Shown: positions 1 through 12,236 of the stretch, piece after piece | How positions within the stretch are numbered: position 1 is the stretch's first letter | How the letters are laid out: the number at the start of each line of letters is the position of its first letter | From: Crotophaga sulcirostris | Lineage: Eukaryota > Chordata > Aves > Cuculiformes > Crotophagidae | Direction: 5' to 3' | DNA length: 64,000 nt | Assembly: GCA_013397455.1 (NCBI GenBank) | Contig: VYZB01000135.1 | Span: forward strand, 812,867-876,866 | Position numbers and translations under genes: made by a program | Notes under the pieces: generated by a model | What the model saw: only the letters and a program-made list of their open reading frames with translations | Database searches by the model: none | Told to the model about the DNA's origin: nothing

Positions 1-324
1 ACCACGGCATGCTATGAGGGTTTTTATGCTTCATATTTCTTATTTTCATAGATAGCTTCCTGAAAGGTAAGAGCACTGCTGGGCACAAGAAAGATCCTAC
101 TAGAAACAATCATAAAATGTTTTTTTGGCACCATGTACTTGTTTCTCCAAAGCAATAAAAAAGAAATTTAAGGTAAGAGAAAAATAAAAGGGTGCTGTGT
201 TCTTCAAGTACCAAGAAGGTTAAACTGTCTTGTGTATTATTTTGAGCACATCACATAATAGAAGGACTGACTGCTTTCAGACACAAAAGTTTTTTGTTGG
301 GTGTACTATGTGTGTAGTCTGGTT

Positions 325-522
325 CAGTGGTTCCCAAACCGTGGTCTGCAGAACACTGGTGGTCCAGGAGGCCACTGTAAAGGGTTCACAGCTAATCCGC
401 AGAGTCATATTAAACACTGTTTTTAATAGTGTTTTCAATTAAAAGTTTGATGATAATGATGCCTGGTGGTCCACAGAAATTCTGAGGGTTGATAGCAGTC
501 CAAAAAAGTTTGGGAACCTCTG
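325..522. mobile_element. hAT-type non-autonomous DNA transposon (Charlie-like), 198 bp
   Basis: The left end begins CAGTGGTTCCCAAAC and the right end finishes GTTTGGGAACCTCTG; one end matches the reverse complement of the other at 14 of 15 positions. The flanking 8-mers, GTCTGGTT (317-324) and TTCTAGTT (523-530), agree at 6 of 8 positions, as expected for a decayed 8-bp target duplication, the hAT hallmark. The ends resemble Charlie/MER-type hAT elements known from amniotes. The interior has no transposase, so the copy is non-autonomous and old. Confidence 0.8.
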
Positions 523-3407
523 TTCTAGTTCCTAGTGTGTTCTCTAAAAACGCATATCGACATTCACTCCTCTGCTCTTCACCCGGCAGCTGAAGTCAAG
601 GCTGAGAACCATGTTTTAAAAGGTATCCTGTCGACTCGCACAGTTTCTTTCTTCATCTCCTTTCAAAACAATCTGTTCTTAATCTATAAACTGAAAGACT
701 GGGAATATGACATATAATAGAAATGACATATATAGATGCATTTTTCTTCCTCTTCAGGATGAGAGTAAATGAGTGCAAAATCAGACCCAGGAAAAAAATT
801 TGAGTTCAAACACCTTGGAAACACATGTAGAAATGCTTATAAACAATCAGAAATATATTTCTGTCAGGGAACATAGTAGCTGTGAGGTACAGTTCAGTAG
901 ATTTACTGAGAGATTAACCAGAAATGGGTTGCTTATGTTTTATGTTCAAGCTCAATGTACTCCACATGTATCCAGAGTACAAGATAAGGCATTTTGTTAT
1001 GGCCACTGTTTCTGTGACCTGTTCATGAATTTTCACATGGTGCTTCCTGCCTTTTGCTCTCCCTTATTCCCATTATAACCCTGATTACCTTCAGGAACAG
1101 AGGAGAATATCTTTTCTTCACCCGCCTGAGAGCTATAGCAGTGATGGGATTATCACAAGTCATGGGATAATGACAAATGGAAACCATATTGACTCTCAGA
1201 AGAGATTACGCTTCTGTTTCAATGCAGCTCTAAAATAAGGTCTTAGAAATAAGGTCTTACTTGAAAATCAGATTCCTTTTGCAAGTTACGTTGTCCTGCA
1301 AAAAAATTAAGGGTTTATTGTTTTAGGTTTTTTTAACTAGAGGGTGTTTCAAAACTTCCCTTGAACTTCAGCATAAGCATTAGCTCAGTAGATCTCTACA
1401 GTCCCAGGATCAGTAGAGTCTATCAGAAAATGCTGATGGGGGAGGGAGGGGAACTTCTGTGCTCAAATAATGTGTCTGCTATATACAAAGCTTTCCATTA
1501 CTATGTCATCACTTGGAGTCAGTTCTAAGCAAGTCTTTGTTAGACCGCTAAAAATATTTAAGTAATGATTGCTGTGATACCTGCATGGAGAACAATAATC
1601 TCACTTTGTGGAATTTTCTGAGATTTCAAAAATATTCTTGTTCTGCAAGGAAACAGAGACAAATCTTTCCAGAAATATTCATGAAATAGAGGAAGTTTAA
1701 AAATAGCAAGAGATTTGGGATGTGACCCAAATTTGAAGCTAGATTTTTCTTTTTCCAGTGAACATCCTGATTATCCAGCTATTTAGCACTATATATGCTC
1801 ACTATCTGTATCTCAGAAGAAAGATTATTTGACTTTTCAATGTTTTCTGTCATATACACCAGAATAATTCTGTCTAAATTTTATTTTGGTGGTAAAGACA
1901 CTTTTTCGTGTGACCCTTGGATTCATCCACTTCCCTCTTACAAATGCCTGCTTTGGTGTCAAAGAAGACAGTCATGATTTAATTCCAAAAACACAAAATG
2001 AATGTTTTCATTATTAAAGTGACTGTGACTCTGTCTGATCTGGTAACTATCTGATCTAATAACTCCAATAGGAGATCAGTGGCGGTACTAATTGAAATTA
2101 AGCCTTTTGTCTTTGGTGAAGGTGTTGAAGGTCACGTCTTGCAATCTACAAGGCCATGAGAGAGGGTTTGGCCATGGTCTGCTGGTCTAAGTTACTGTCA
2201 TTTGGTTGAATTCATTTACATTCTAACTGAGGACTGTGCTTTAATAGTGTTCTATTACCCAGTAATTCAGGCAGTTGCTGTTCATACAGGCAGATATTGG
2301 ATCTTTGTTTCCTAAAATGAGTGATTTCTAGCATATAGGGTGTGAGGAGCCTCTTTATCCATTGTTGGAGTTGTAGAGAAGCCTATATTTTACTCCTGAT
2401 TTAGATGTCATCTCTGACTAAGTTTTCAGGCTGCTAACTGAGGACTAAACTTAGTGTGGTCTGATGTGGAAATTACTACAAGTTCCATAATTGCTGTAGT
2501 TTACTGCACTCTAATATGCATATATTCAGCAGTGTATTTTCAGCATGTAACCACAATCAGTTAAGAATCATATATGCTAAATACATATTTTGATCATTCA
2601 GCTGTCATTGCAGGGATAAAGATTTAACTGTTTCATAGCTTAGCAAGACATCTAATTTTCCGAGTAACTAGATGAGAATATCACTATTCCACACATTTCT
2701 GAAAAGTCTTATGTCAGCAGCTGGATGAACAAGACTGCCAGTAATTTAACTCGCAGTATTAAACTGTAGAATATACACTGTTTAGCCAGTAATTTACTAA
2801 ATCTTGGATCAACAATAATGCTGCACACTGCTGTTAAACAAAACAAATTCCTCATGTACTTACACAAGACACTAGATTGATTGTGTCACAGAATGTAATA
2901 TAGGTCACTGGTAAGAAGAAATGAACCATGGCAGAAGTTTGTATTTTTTGCAAAATATATCCTTTTCAACAAGTTGTCTTTTGCAAGTGAAAGCTGAGGA
3001 CACATTGAGTCACTGGTTTGGGTAAAAGACTGTAGATACATCTAGATGAGTAAACTACAACATAGACAACCACCCTAACTAGAGCCGGATGAAGACTTTC
3101 ACAAACAAGTTTAGTTCTTTTGTAGTTTTGTATTTTATTCAATACACTCAATAGCAGTTCTAAAGGAGAACAGTAAAGGCTTTTCTCTTTGGGTTTGATC
3201 CGAGAGCAGTAGAGTTTTCTCATTGTCTGGAGCAGACCCTTTCTCTATTTACATTTTCAGTGTAATAAAGTTTGGGCTTCTTTGTTTATAATCTAAAAGC
3301 AGCGATTGGTTTAATTTCTCTGTTTCTCCAATTTACTATACCCAGTGCTGCAGGTCAGAACTATAGACCACTGAAATTACTTTGTACAAGCAGAAAAAAC
3401 ATCGTAG
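523..3407. other. No gene seen; AT-rich presumed intron
   Basis: There are short open frames of at most about 100 codons on the plus strand (773-1078), with no recognisable domain and no paired splice sites. No CpG-rich segment is present. Confidence 0.6.
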
Positions 3408-5090
3408 AAAAGCAGAGCTGCCAGGAACCTCAGGAGAGTCTCTAGTCCATCCCTCAACCTTAATGTAGATCAACAAAACATGTGTCCTTCACAACAACTT
3501 TTTATTTGTCCTGTTCTTAAAGGCCTTCAGTGGCAGGGATTCCACAGTCTATTCCAGTGCCTCAGGACCCTTATTGGTACATGTTTTACTAATATTAAAC
3601 TGAAACTGTCTTTCTGAATGTAAACTCACTGCTTCTTTCTCTATAGATGCTAAGAGCTGATTACTCCCTTATTCTATCAGCAGACTTCAGATATACAGAT
3701 GTATTACATTGTCAGTCCTTGCAGAGCAGTTTCAGGAGCTCTGATGGTTCCCCCTGCTCTCCCAACTGGCTGGCCTGTGCCTTGTGGTGCAGTGCTGGAG
3801 ATGCAACAGAGTGCTCCAGCTGTAGTCTTGCCTGCTCGGGGCTAGAGCAGAAGGAACACTATATATGTCTTGCATGCTACACTCCAGTTTATTCATGCCA
3901 GCATGGTGTTTTCACAGCAGCAGGACATTTTTGACTTTTGCTCAGTTTGCTGTCATCTTCTGTGCAGCTGCTATAACACCAGATGTTTCCTATTTTGCAT
4001 TTGTGCAGTTGATTATTCCCACATATAGATCCCCATGTATTTGTCTTTCTGATTTGCCTCCTTTTTTTTCTTTCTTTTTTGTTCTTTCTTCGTTCTTTTT
4101 TCTTCTTTTTTCTTTTTCCTTTTTTTCTACTTTTTCTCTTTTTTCCTTTATCTTTTTTTTCTTTTCCAGACCATTTCTGCATGATCATTTTCAATTTTGA
4201 GCCAAACATCCTCCAGCGTCCTTGCACTCCCTCCCAGCCCAATGTCATCTGTAAATTCAGTGTGCACAGCTTATTCCCTCAGTCAAGTGAAGAAAATAAT
4301 TCTGACTAGTACCAGATCCAGCACAGAATACAAAGGAAACACAGTTAGTACACCCTTCCATTTTGATAACTACACTTCAAGTACAACTTTCAGAAAGTAT
4401 CTACCATTTGGTTAGCTTTTCCTTCCTTTTCTTATGAGAAAGTGATATAAAGCAGTGTCAAAAACTTCATATAGATTCAAGATATATGGTATAAACTACT
4501 GCTTCTCTGCATCTGAGGCCCTGGGTGGCAAAAGGAGGAAATTACATTTGTTTAACATGATTTGTTCTTTACAGATACTTGTCAACTGTTACTCATCTCC
4601 TTGTTCTCAGTTATGAGCTTACAAATGGGGTTTTGTTTCCATATTTTTTCATTTACTGAATTTAAGCTGATTGGTCCCATAATTCCTTCTTTTTTTTTTC
4701 TTTTAGACAAAGGCAATACATTTGTCTTTTCAATTCTTCTTTATTAGAGTTCTCCAAGAGTTTTCAGTGCTAATGGCTGTCAGAACTAACAACTCTAAAA
4801 CAGCTTCATTAAATGTTCCAAGATGAGGGACAGTTAATTGGAAAGCATTCAACCTGGACAAATACTTCCCTTTATCTAATGATGAGATGGCATTTTTCTG
4901 TTGATTGTATTAGTTCTATAACTATCTACTCACCATTGACCTTTTGGGTGAATAATGACGGAAGAAATGCTTGGCCCTCTTGACATTATCCTTGGTTTGC
5001 ACTCTTCTCAGGGCTCACTCCACTGAGTAGCAGACCAGCACTTCTTCTTCATCTTCCACTGTACTGACAAAGTACTGACTGAATGATTAC
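3408..5090 (-). mobile_element. Old CR1 LINE fragment, antisense, about 1.7 kb, heavily decayed
   Basis: Read on the plus strand, this stretch follows the reverse complement of a CR1 3' half as I know it from amniote genomes. Recognisable blocks are GGGATTCCACAGTCTATTCC (3537-3556), GCAGTTGATTATTCCCACAT (4004-4023), AGACCATTTCTGCATGATCA (4168-4187), CTCCCAGCCCAATGTCATCT (4231-4250) and CTGATTGGTCCCATAATTCC (4667-4686). A block near 4930-5035 (ACCATTGACCTTTTGGGTG, then GGGCTCACTCCACTGAGTAG) follows in the same order. Indels and stops prevent any reverse transcriptase frame from surviving, so it is dead. The left end is where similarity starts near the CR1 3' terminus; the right end is uncertain and the element may continue beyond 5090. 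A polypyrimidine expansion interrupts it at 4057-4167. Confidence 0.68.
4057..4167 (+). repeat. 111-nt polypyrimidine tract
   Basis: The plus strand is C/T throughout, with only four purines (4081 G, 4092 G, 4129 A, 4150 A). It sits inside the antisense CR1, between blocks that are normally separated by ordinary sequence, so it looks like a later simple-repeat expansion. The complementary strand would be a purine-rich run of AAAG/AAGA words. Confidence 0.9.
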
Positions 5091-8000
5091 TGTGTAGTCT
5101 ATTGTCAAAAAAAGCAGAAAAAGAACTTCATGGTTCTGAAGTTCCTCTTGTAGCACCTGTGGCTCTGAAGTGCTACTGAACAATGAATCTGGTGGAGACT
5201 GAATATCTGTTTACTCTGACAGAACTTTCTGGCCAAATCTGATGCAGTCTTCTGATGGTCATGTTGGGTAACATTCACTTTAGAATATTTATTAGTTTCC
5301 CGTTTCCTCCTTGAAATCTTTTCTTTCTTTCTACTGCAGTCTAAAAAAGCCAGTCTTGTTTAGGTTTGCTTCATCCAGGTAGAGCTAGAGCAGGAGTTGC
5401 ACATGATTTCAGCACCTTCTTCCTATGTTGCTTATGATGTCTAGTTCCAACTACACTTGGTTAGGAGAGAGAACATTGCAGATTTCAAAGCTGATAATGT
5501 GTAATGCTATGACATAATGGTTTATTTACAGATTCTTCTCTTATTCAGCATATTTCATCTCTAGACTCGCAGTAAGTTTTTACTGTTAGAGGTGCCAGAA
5601 TTTTAGTCATCAGTCAACAGTCTAGAATCACTGTCGACTGGTTTGTTTTCTGTTGCTTATGTGGTTTTCTGGAATTACTTTTAGAATGGGTTGTACATGA
5701 GCCACATTCATTTCACATTTGACTTTTTGCAGTTCTCTATTTATATGCTTTTGGAAGCATGTCTATTAAAAAGAGCTATTTACTATGTCTCTTCTTTTCA
5801 CTTTTTTTTTCAAGTATTTTTCCAATTTCATGGTTATTTTCTAAAGGCTTGGTGGTACTTCCTACAGTTGTTTCTGTAATGAGGCTTCCAACAATTTGCA
5901 GGGGGGTTTTTGCTTAATTTACCCCCTAAATGTATTCGCTTAGCTCCTGGCAACCCTAGACAATAGTGAGCATTTCTGTTCCAAAGTGAGCATAATTCTG
6001 TCATGTTTTTGGCTGTCTTTTGGTAGCATGTCCCTTGATGGAGTTTTCTGGGACCACTCATGTGAGATTAGTAAGTTAGTTGTGATCTTTGAAAGGATAT
6101 TTAGAAGTGCCCAGAGAAATATGAAGTTTTGTTGCTCTACCCTATAAAACTATATTTGTGGTAGCAAATATTTCTTATTAATTCAGCCCTAACAAAACAA
6201 TCTGTATTTCATTCTTACAGAAAACGGGGAAATTAAGTTTTGATCCAAAAGCACTACTGCTTCTTTTTGTCAAGGTTTAATCAGAACGTGGTGCTAAGCA
6301 CTTATTTAAAGAATGCACAAGGGCATGTCTTGAGAAATACACAGTGCACAAAGCATGAGGGCGTAGGTCCCAAATACAGTGTACCATTGAGAAAAGCCTG
6401 TGCAGTGTCACAGCCGACTGTGTTTTCACAATGCTATTGCTAATACTGTCAAACACTGTATGTGGGAAGCTATAGCTGGAGCAGAGAGATCATCTCCTGT
6501 CTATGTTCTCCTCTGGACCTACTGACGTCCCATTGTGGGACTTAACGATTCCCTGCTGAATGTTTGGTGCTTTTTCTTTTCAATGATGACTAGTGGTTTG
6601 GTATATCATAATATGTGAAAGCTCAGCTGGAGACATCTTGCAATGTACTGTGGTTTTAAAAAGTTCTTTGCACCCCTTGTCAGGAAGCATGGACTCCTGA
6701 AGGCAACTCAGAGAAACTGGGTCTTGAAGTATGATAATGTCCTTAAATTACATGGGGCTGTGGGGAACCAGATATTGTTATAATAATTCAGTCACTTCAA
6801 TCTATTCATGATAACAATTCTTACAAGTAGGATTAGCCAGGGTATTGTGGTCTCTTTTTTTAAGGGCATTTCACAGCGAGAAATGAAAACAACATTTCAG
6901 AAAAAGGGAAGAGAATCTATATCTGTATGGGCACATACTTTTCCTTTTATTCAGATTTGCTCTTAATTGTGTTCTGGCACTACAGTATGACCTGTTAAAG
7001 ATACTTTTGTGGTGCTCAGCAAGGGAAAGGGAAATGTTGTCCACTCTGATTTAAAAAATAGAAATTATGCTTGCCATATCACAAAAAGAATATTGAAAAA
7101 AAAACCACCAGCAGAAAACAAACCTCCACTCTGAATCTGTCAGGAAAATGGACAGCACTACCACATTTTTAAAGCACATTTGTGTTCAAGTCACCTTCAT
7201 GCTCAATTTAGAAGGATACAACTGCAGGGTAGGTTGCTACCAAATGATTTTAGTCACTGAGATTTTCATGTGTGTGGATTGTATAGGCTTGAGCCTTTAG
7301 TGAGTGAATCCATTCAGAATAGACATCTTCCTTGGCTGTTACTTGAGTATCTTTTGATATAATCTAAGTTATTTTATGATTCTGTGATTATATTTGACTT
7401 TACTATGAATCCACTTCCACAAATATTCCATCTTCCCTACTACCATGCTTATGAATAGTAAGATGCCGTGGCCTTGAGAATCAGACCTTCTCAGCGGACT
7501 CTTTGCTGGGTTAGTGTTTTAATTAACTTGTTTCAATCATTTCAATGGTCTGACATAGCTATTCTGTGCTGAAGAATATCTCTTCAAAAATAAATCTGCA
7601 CTGCCATTTGCATGAAGTCATCTTTTCCTGTATTATCTTATGTCACTTCTAACCTAGATAACAAATCCCTGAGGGCAGTGGTCATGTCTGTATTCTTTCG
7701 TAAATCACTGTGCACACCTGTGTTTTGCTGTAGAAACTTGTTAAATAATAACACCTTTTAAAGGGTTCACTGAATTATGAGTAGTTGTAAGCACTAAGCT
7801 CCTATACCTGGGCATGCCAGAAAGTCTGAGGGTGGATGTCTGAGGGGGTGAATGTCTGTGTATGTTGCAGATGAAATTTCAGCTCTTGCTTAAGAATTTC
7901 TTGAGGCAGTTCAGTTAAATCATGAATGTTACTTCAATATATTAGCAGGCGGGTACCACTTTGCCATAATTATTGAATTACGGATATACAAGTTATACCC

Positions 8001-11000
8001 AGCTGAAATTGGTGTTAGATACAAATCTGTTTATGCAAGAAGTAGTCGTGGAGAGGGCAACAAAAGAGAGATACTATTACCTCATTTTCACAGGGGCAAA
8101 AGGAGGTTAAAGAATTTATCCATACAGCAGAAGGACCTGTAAGAGAACAAAGTGTCCTCTTGTTGAGTTCTCTTACACCACAGAGGAATTTAGCCGTAGA
8201 CTTCTCAGGCTACAACTGAAATACAAATTCAAGCCTGTTTTCAGGGAGGATGTCCTTGCAACTGCGTGATGGGATAGGAAAGCTCCAAGAAAGAAGCAAT
8301 AGCTCCTGGGACTGGGACTTCTCTGTTCTGGTCTTCCACATAGTGTTGTAGCATGGTATTGAACTGTTCATCTACTGCCAGAGCCATAAAGGGATTTGGA
8401 CACAGCAGAGCTCAGCATCACCATGCTTGCCAGGGAAGTACATGGCACTTAGAGTCCTCTCCTAGCATTCTGCACTCACACCTCCTCACATGCCATGCCT
8501 GCATAGCATTAGATCCACACCCTTCCTCTATTTTAATTTGAATAAATAACTAATTGAAGTGTCTTGCCAGAAGTTTTGGGTTTTTGACTTTTACTTCTGT
8601 TTCAGGGAGATGCTAAATGTTTTCACGTCCCCGTTTGGAGTTGATGACATTATATACACTAGGCATCTGCTTAGTATAGACAGGATCTAATAAATAAATA
8701 TTTATTCAGATTATTTGTCAGATTTCCAATCTAAATCCAGACAAATATAAAATGGCATAACCATCTGTCACATTTCAGTTTTCACTGCAACAGCAATACA
8801 AGAGCAGTATTATGTCAAATAATTATGAAATATTGACATCTAGAAATACCTTATCTACACACCCTTTTGTGGTAACAGCAATGAATATGGAGGAAGTACC
8901 ACCCAGCCTCAGAAATGGTGACAGCTAGGCTAGGTGGTCCAAAAAGCATTTCAGACTACTGATCATGGACAAGCAGTTCCTGTGTGCCCAGGATAGCACT
9001 TTCCAAGCACAGAAATTGTGTTTTCATCATGACCCTGATCTTCAAGGTGGCCTCAAGTTATTCTTCAAAACTGTATAGACACAGACAAAAGACTATTTCC
9101 TATGGTTGACCAAAAAAAAAAATTGTATCAAATAACGCACCAGAATGTTGTCTTTTTCTGTAAAATTCTACACAAGGACATAGCAGAGAGGTTCCTGTTG
9201 CATTTGCTGGGAATTGCTGTTGGATTGTCTCCTAGAGGACAATTCTGCATGTTGTTCATTAAGGTTTTTTTCCTACAAATGTGTCCCTCACATAAATTCC
9301 TGCCATGGTTTCTGGTGCCTGGCAGGGTGACTTAGAGATCAACTCAATATGTCATTTTTTATAAGGAAATCTATAATGTGAGCCCTATTGCTGGTGACTC
9401 ACCACTCATCCTTTAGGTGTGAAGGCTTTCATGTATTTCTATAGTGCATTCTTGGCAAGTTAAGGGTTGACAGGTGAGACACAATAAGCCTTGATGTGGC
9501 TGTTTAGGGTGTTACCACTCCTTTGATATCTACTGTGGTAGTGGAAGGACCACGCATCATTAGCTTTTAGCTTACAGTCCAGCCCAAATCAGCCCTTCCT
9601 TGGTGGAGAGGCTGAGTTTGCAGATCATCAGTGTGAGCTTGCATTCTGCTCTGGTAATTTTGCTGCAGAGATCTCAGCTTCCAGGCTTAGGGCAAACCCC
9701 ATAAGTCACTGGCATGCCTGTCAGAGCTCAGATTTTGTGGAAAGCAAATGAGAAAGTTCTGGTGAAAGGACTAGGTTGAAAGTTTCTTTCTGATTTGCTT
9801 AAATATCTTCCAAATGCTCTTACTCTACTTATGTGGCTGCATTCGCATTTCTGATACATTTGACTTGCCTGACAATCTTTCTGGCAGGAGACCTAGGTTC
9901 AAGTAATTACGTCTGCCCTTCTTCGTGTTTAAAGGGTCTTTGCCTGGTAGTCAAATTTGTAACCCCAGTGAACAAGACACAGCACCAATCACACATATGA
10001 AAGAGATTTTAAAAAGTAAAGAGCAGAGAAAGTTTTGGATAAATACCCAAAGTTTAGATTCTGATCCAAACCTCTCTGGTTTTCAAAAAGTCTCTGGAAG
10101 CATCACAAGAGCAAAGTCTTTTTTTCAGCTCTGGAGTTTCTAGTCCTGACAGGAGCTGGGAAGTGAGAAGATTCACATAAACAAGGAAGAATTATAGGAA
10201 TTTTCTCAGGGTTCATGAAAGTTACTGAATCAGTGTTTAATCTGAACCCACCCAGCTAACCCTACCAGTCATGTTATCTTATCTAGTAGACTGATGGTTG
10301 TTATTTATTATTTGTGTTGTGCTAACCTTGTGTTTTGCCAGGGAGTGAGCAAATTCACCCTAAGATACTGATCCACACCTGCAAGAGTTTGACAAATGGG
10401 TGGATGCTGGCCCTAAGAGTTCAGCTGTAAAAAATAATGTTAGGAGGAAAAAAATCAATTTTCTAGCCCACAAAGAGCTTCCGCTGTTTTTAAGTGCAAT
10501 ACCCTAGAACTGAAGGATGAGTTTTAAACAAAGATCAGAAGTGAAATCTGTAGATTTTTAAGGTACTACATCTTCAGACCAGGATCCAAGTTCTGTGACC
10601 AGAAAAACAGGGATGATTCTCTTTCTGCAGTACAAATACAAGAGAATTTAGATAGACTGATATTAGCACCAGCCTTCAAGACACTTCTTACATATAAATA
10701 CATTTAGAAAATGTTAGCAAGTGTCTCTACTGTAGTTCTACCATTAAAATGAGATATGGGTCTCATTAAACCACCTTTTCAGCCCCCTGCTTTGTTGCAG
10801 CCCGTTTTCAGATCTGAACTTTGAAGCTGACCCCTCTCTTTGTGATGGGCCAAACCAAAAGCCAGATCTGAACACCACTGAACTCTGGGAAAGTTCAAAT
10901 CTATCGTTTGTGGTTCAGGTTGAGCTCTAATTAAAATAGACCAGTTAGAAAGGCAAATGTCTTAAAACCAAAACACAACAAATGTTTCACGTGAAAAGTC

Positions 11001-12043
11001 TTGGATTAGGCTATATGGTACCAAGTAATGTTTTTTTCTGTCACTTGATGTAATGTTCCTCAGGCTAACACAAACTGACAGCACACGCATGCTGCTATAT
11101 GAGATACTGCAGGCAGACACTTTGAATTTGACTTTGAGCAGGATGCAATATTCACAGAAATAATTCATGCTGTGTAAAACCTATCAGTAATCTTACTGCC
11201 ACTCAGATCTGAGGGCAGTCTACCTCGTTTCAAATTTTCCATCCTTAGTAGCACTGCAGCCCAGGGTCTTTTATCAATCAGTTTCTTGCCTTTTTGAGAG
11301 AAGCTTATGCCTCATTATGTCAGCAGTATGTGGAATATTGCCACTAATCCCTGAACACAAACAAGAAAGTGGAACTGCAGAAACTTTGGTTGTGTAAGAG
11401 GGAAGGGAAATCCCAGCTAACTCTCCTGCTAAGAGCTTCTGTTTATACTGTAGTTAATACTACAGTGTCTGTAATAAAGCAACATGGTTGATCAATGGAC
11501 AAGGGAAAAGCAAACAAAAGGGAAGGGAACTTGGTTTCAGCATTGCTGAACTACTGAAGTAAAAGCAAATGGGCGACAGCAATGACAAAAAGAAAGGGAA
11601 AGGGGGAGACGGTTTTCAAGCCCCATCACTGGTGTCAGGATGTCACTGTGCACCAATAGCTAGGAAAAGAGGGCATTGGACAGAAAGATTTATTCAGAGA
11701 ATCACAGCACACACACAGCGAGCATATAGTAAGTAGCCAGCAGTTACTCTTCCTGTGGACTTTATTCTCTCTCTTTAATATTGTCAGTAAGTGCTGAAAC
11801 ATGTACACATTTTCTCTTTGTGAAATTTGAGTTTAGGCTCTTTGTGGACAATTGCCTAAAGTTTATGAACTCCCTTCTTATGTAAATTAAGCTAATAATT
11901 TTACCAGGCCTACTTTATTGAGATTGTTCAGCGTGGTCCTTTTTCAGGCCTGGACTCGATTTCCAGAAGAACAAATCCTTCTGCTGCTTTTCTGTCCTTT
12001 GTTTCCTGTTTGCATAAGAAGATCTTAATAGCAACCATTTTTG
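5091..12043. other. No gene seen; presumed intron with possible further old repeat sequence
   Basis: Open frames are short and unrecognised. The part nearest the antisense CR1 (to about 6060) may be more of that element, but similarity is too weak to extend it. Only the possible MIR fragment near 8.1 kb stands out. Confidence 0.55.
8070..8135 (+). mobile_element. Possible MIR-like SINE fragment
   Basis: TATTACCTCATTTTCACAGG followed by GGCAAAAGGAGGTTAAAGAA resembles the conserved MIR central stretch (attaTCCcCATTTTACAGatGaGgaAactGAGG...). It is short and diverged, so chance resemblance is possible. Confidence 0.35.
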
Positions 12044-12236
12044 TCTGAGGATCCCTGAGCACTTCACAAATGTGGATGTCAGTCGACATTAATTAAGCCT
12101 TTCAATTCCGCAATGAAATTAGTCATCTTTAGTCTTCAGACAGTGAGGCACAAAGTGACTTGTCCAAAGTCACAAGAAAACATAAGGTACAGCTGGGAAT
12201 AGAATCTAAGCCCGTTATCTCCTGGTCCATGCTTTA
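12044..12236 (+). mobile_element. MIR-family SINE relic
   Basis: The order of words matches a MIR core and 3' region: TCTGAGGATCCCTGAGCACT, then TTAATTAAGCCTTTCAATTC, then CAGTGAGGCACAAAGTGACT, TGTCCAAAGTCACA and AGCTGGGAATAGAATCTAAG. MIR elements are ancient tRNA-derived SINEs shared across amniotes. Divergence is high, as expected. Ends are approximate. Confidence 0.75.

Noticed and set aside
3889..4248. Lys-rich minus-strand frame of 119 codons
   Set aside because: It is the complement of the polypyrimidine tract; low complexity, no real gene.
7355..7385. TTATGATTCTGTGATTA as a CR1 3' terminus
   Set aside because: The bases upstream do not match the CR1 3' region; too short to call.
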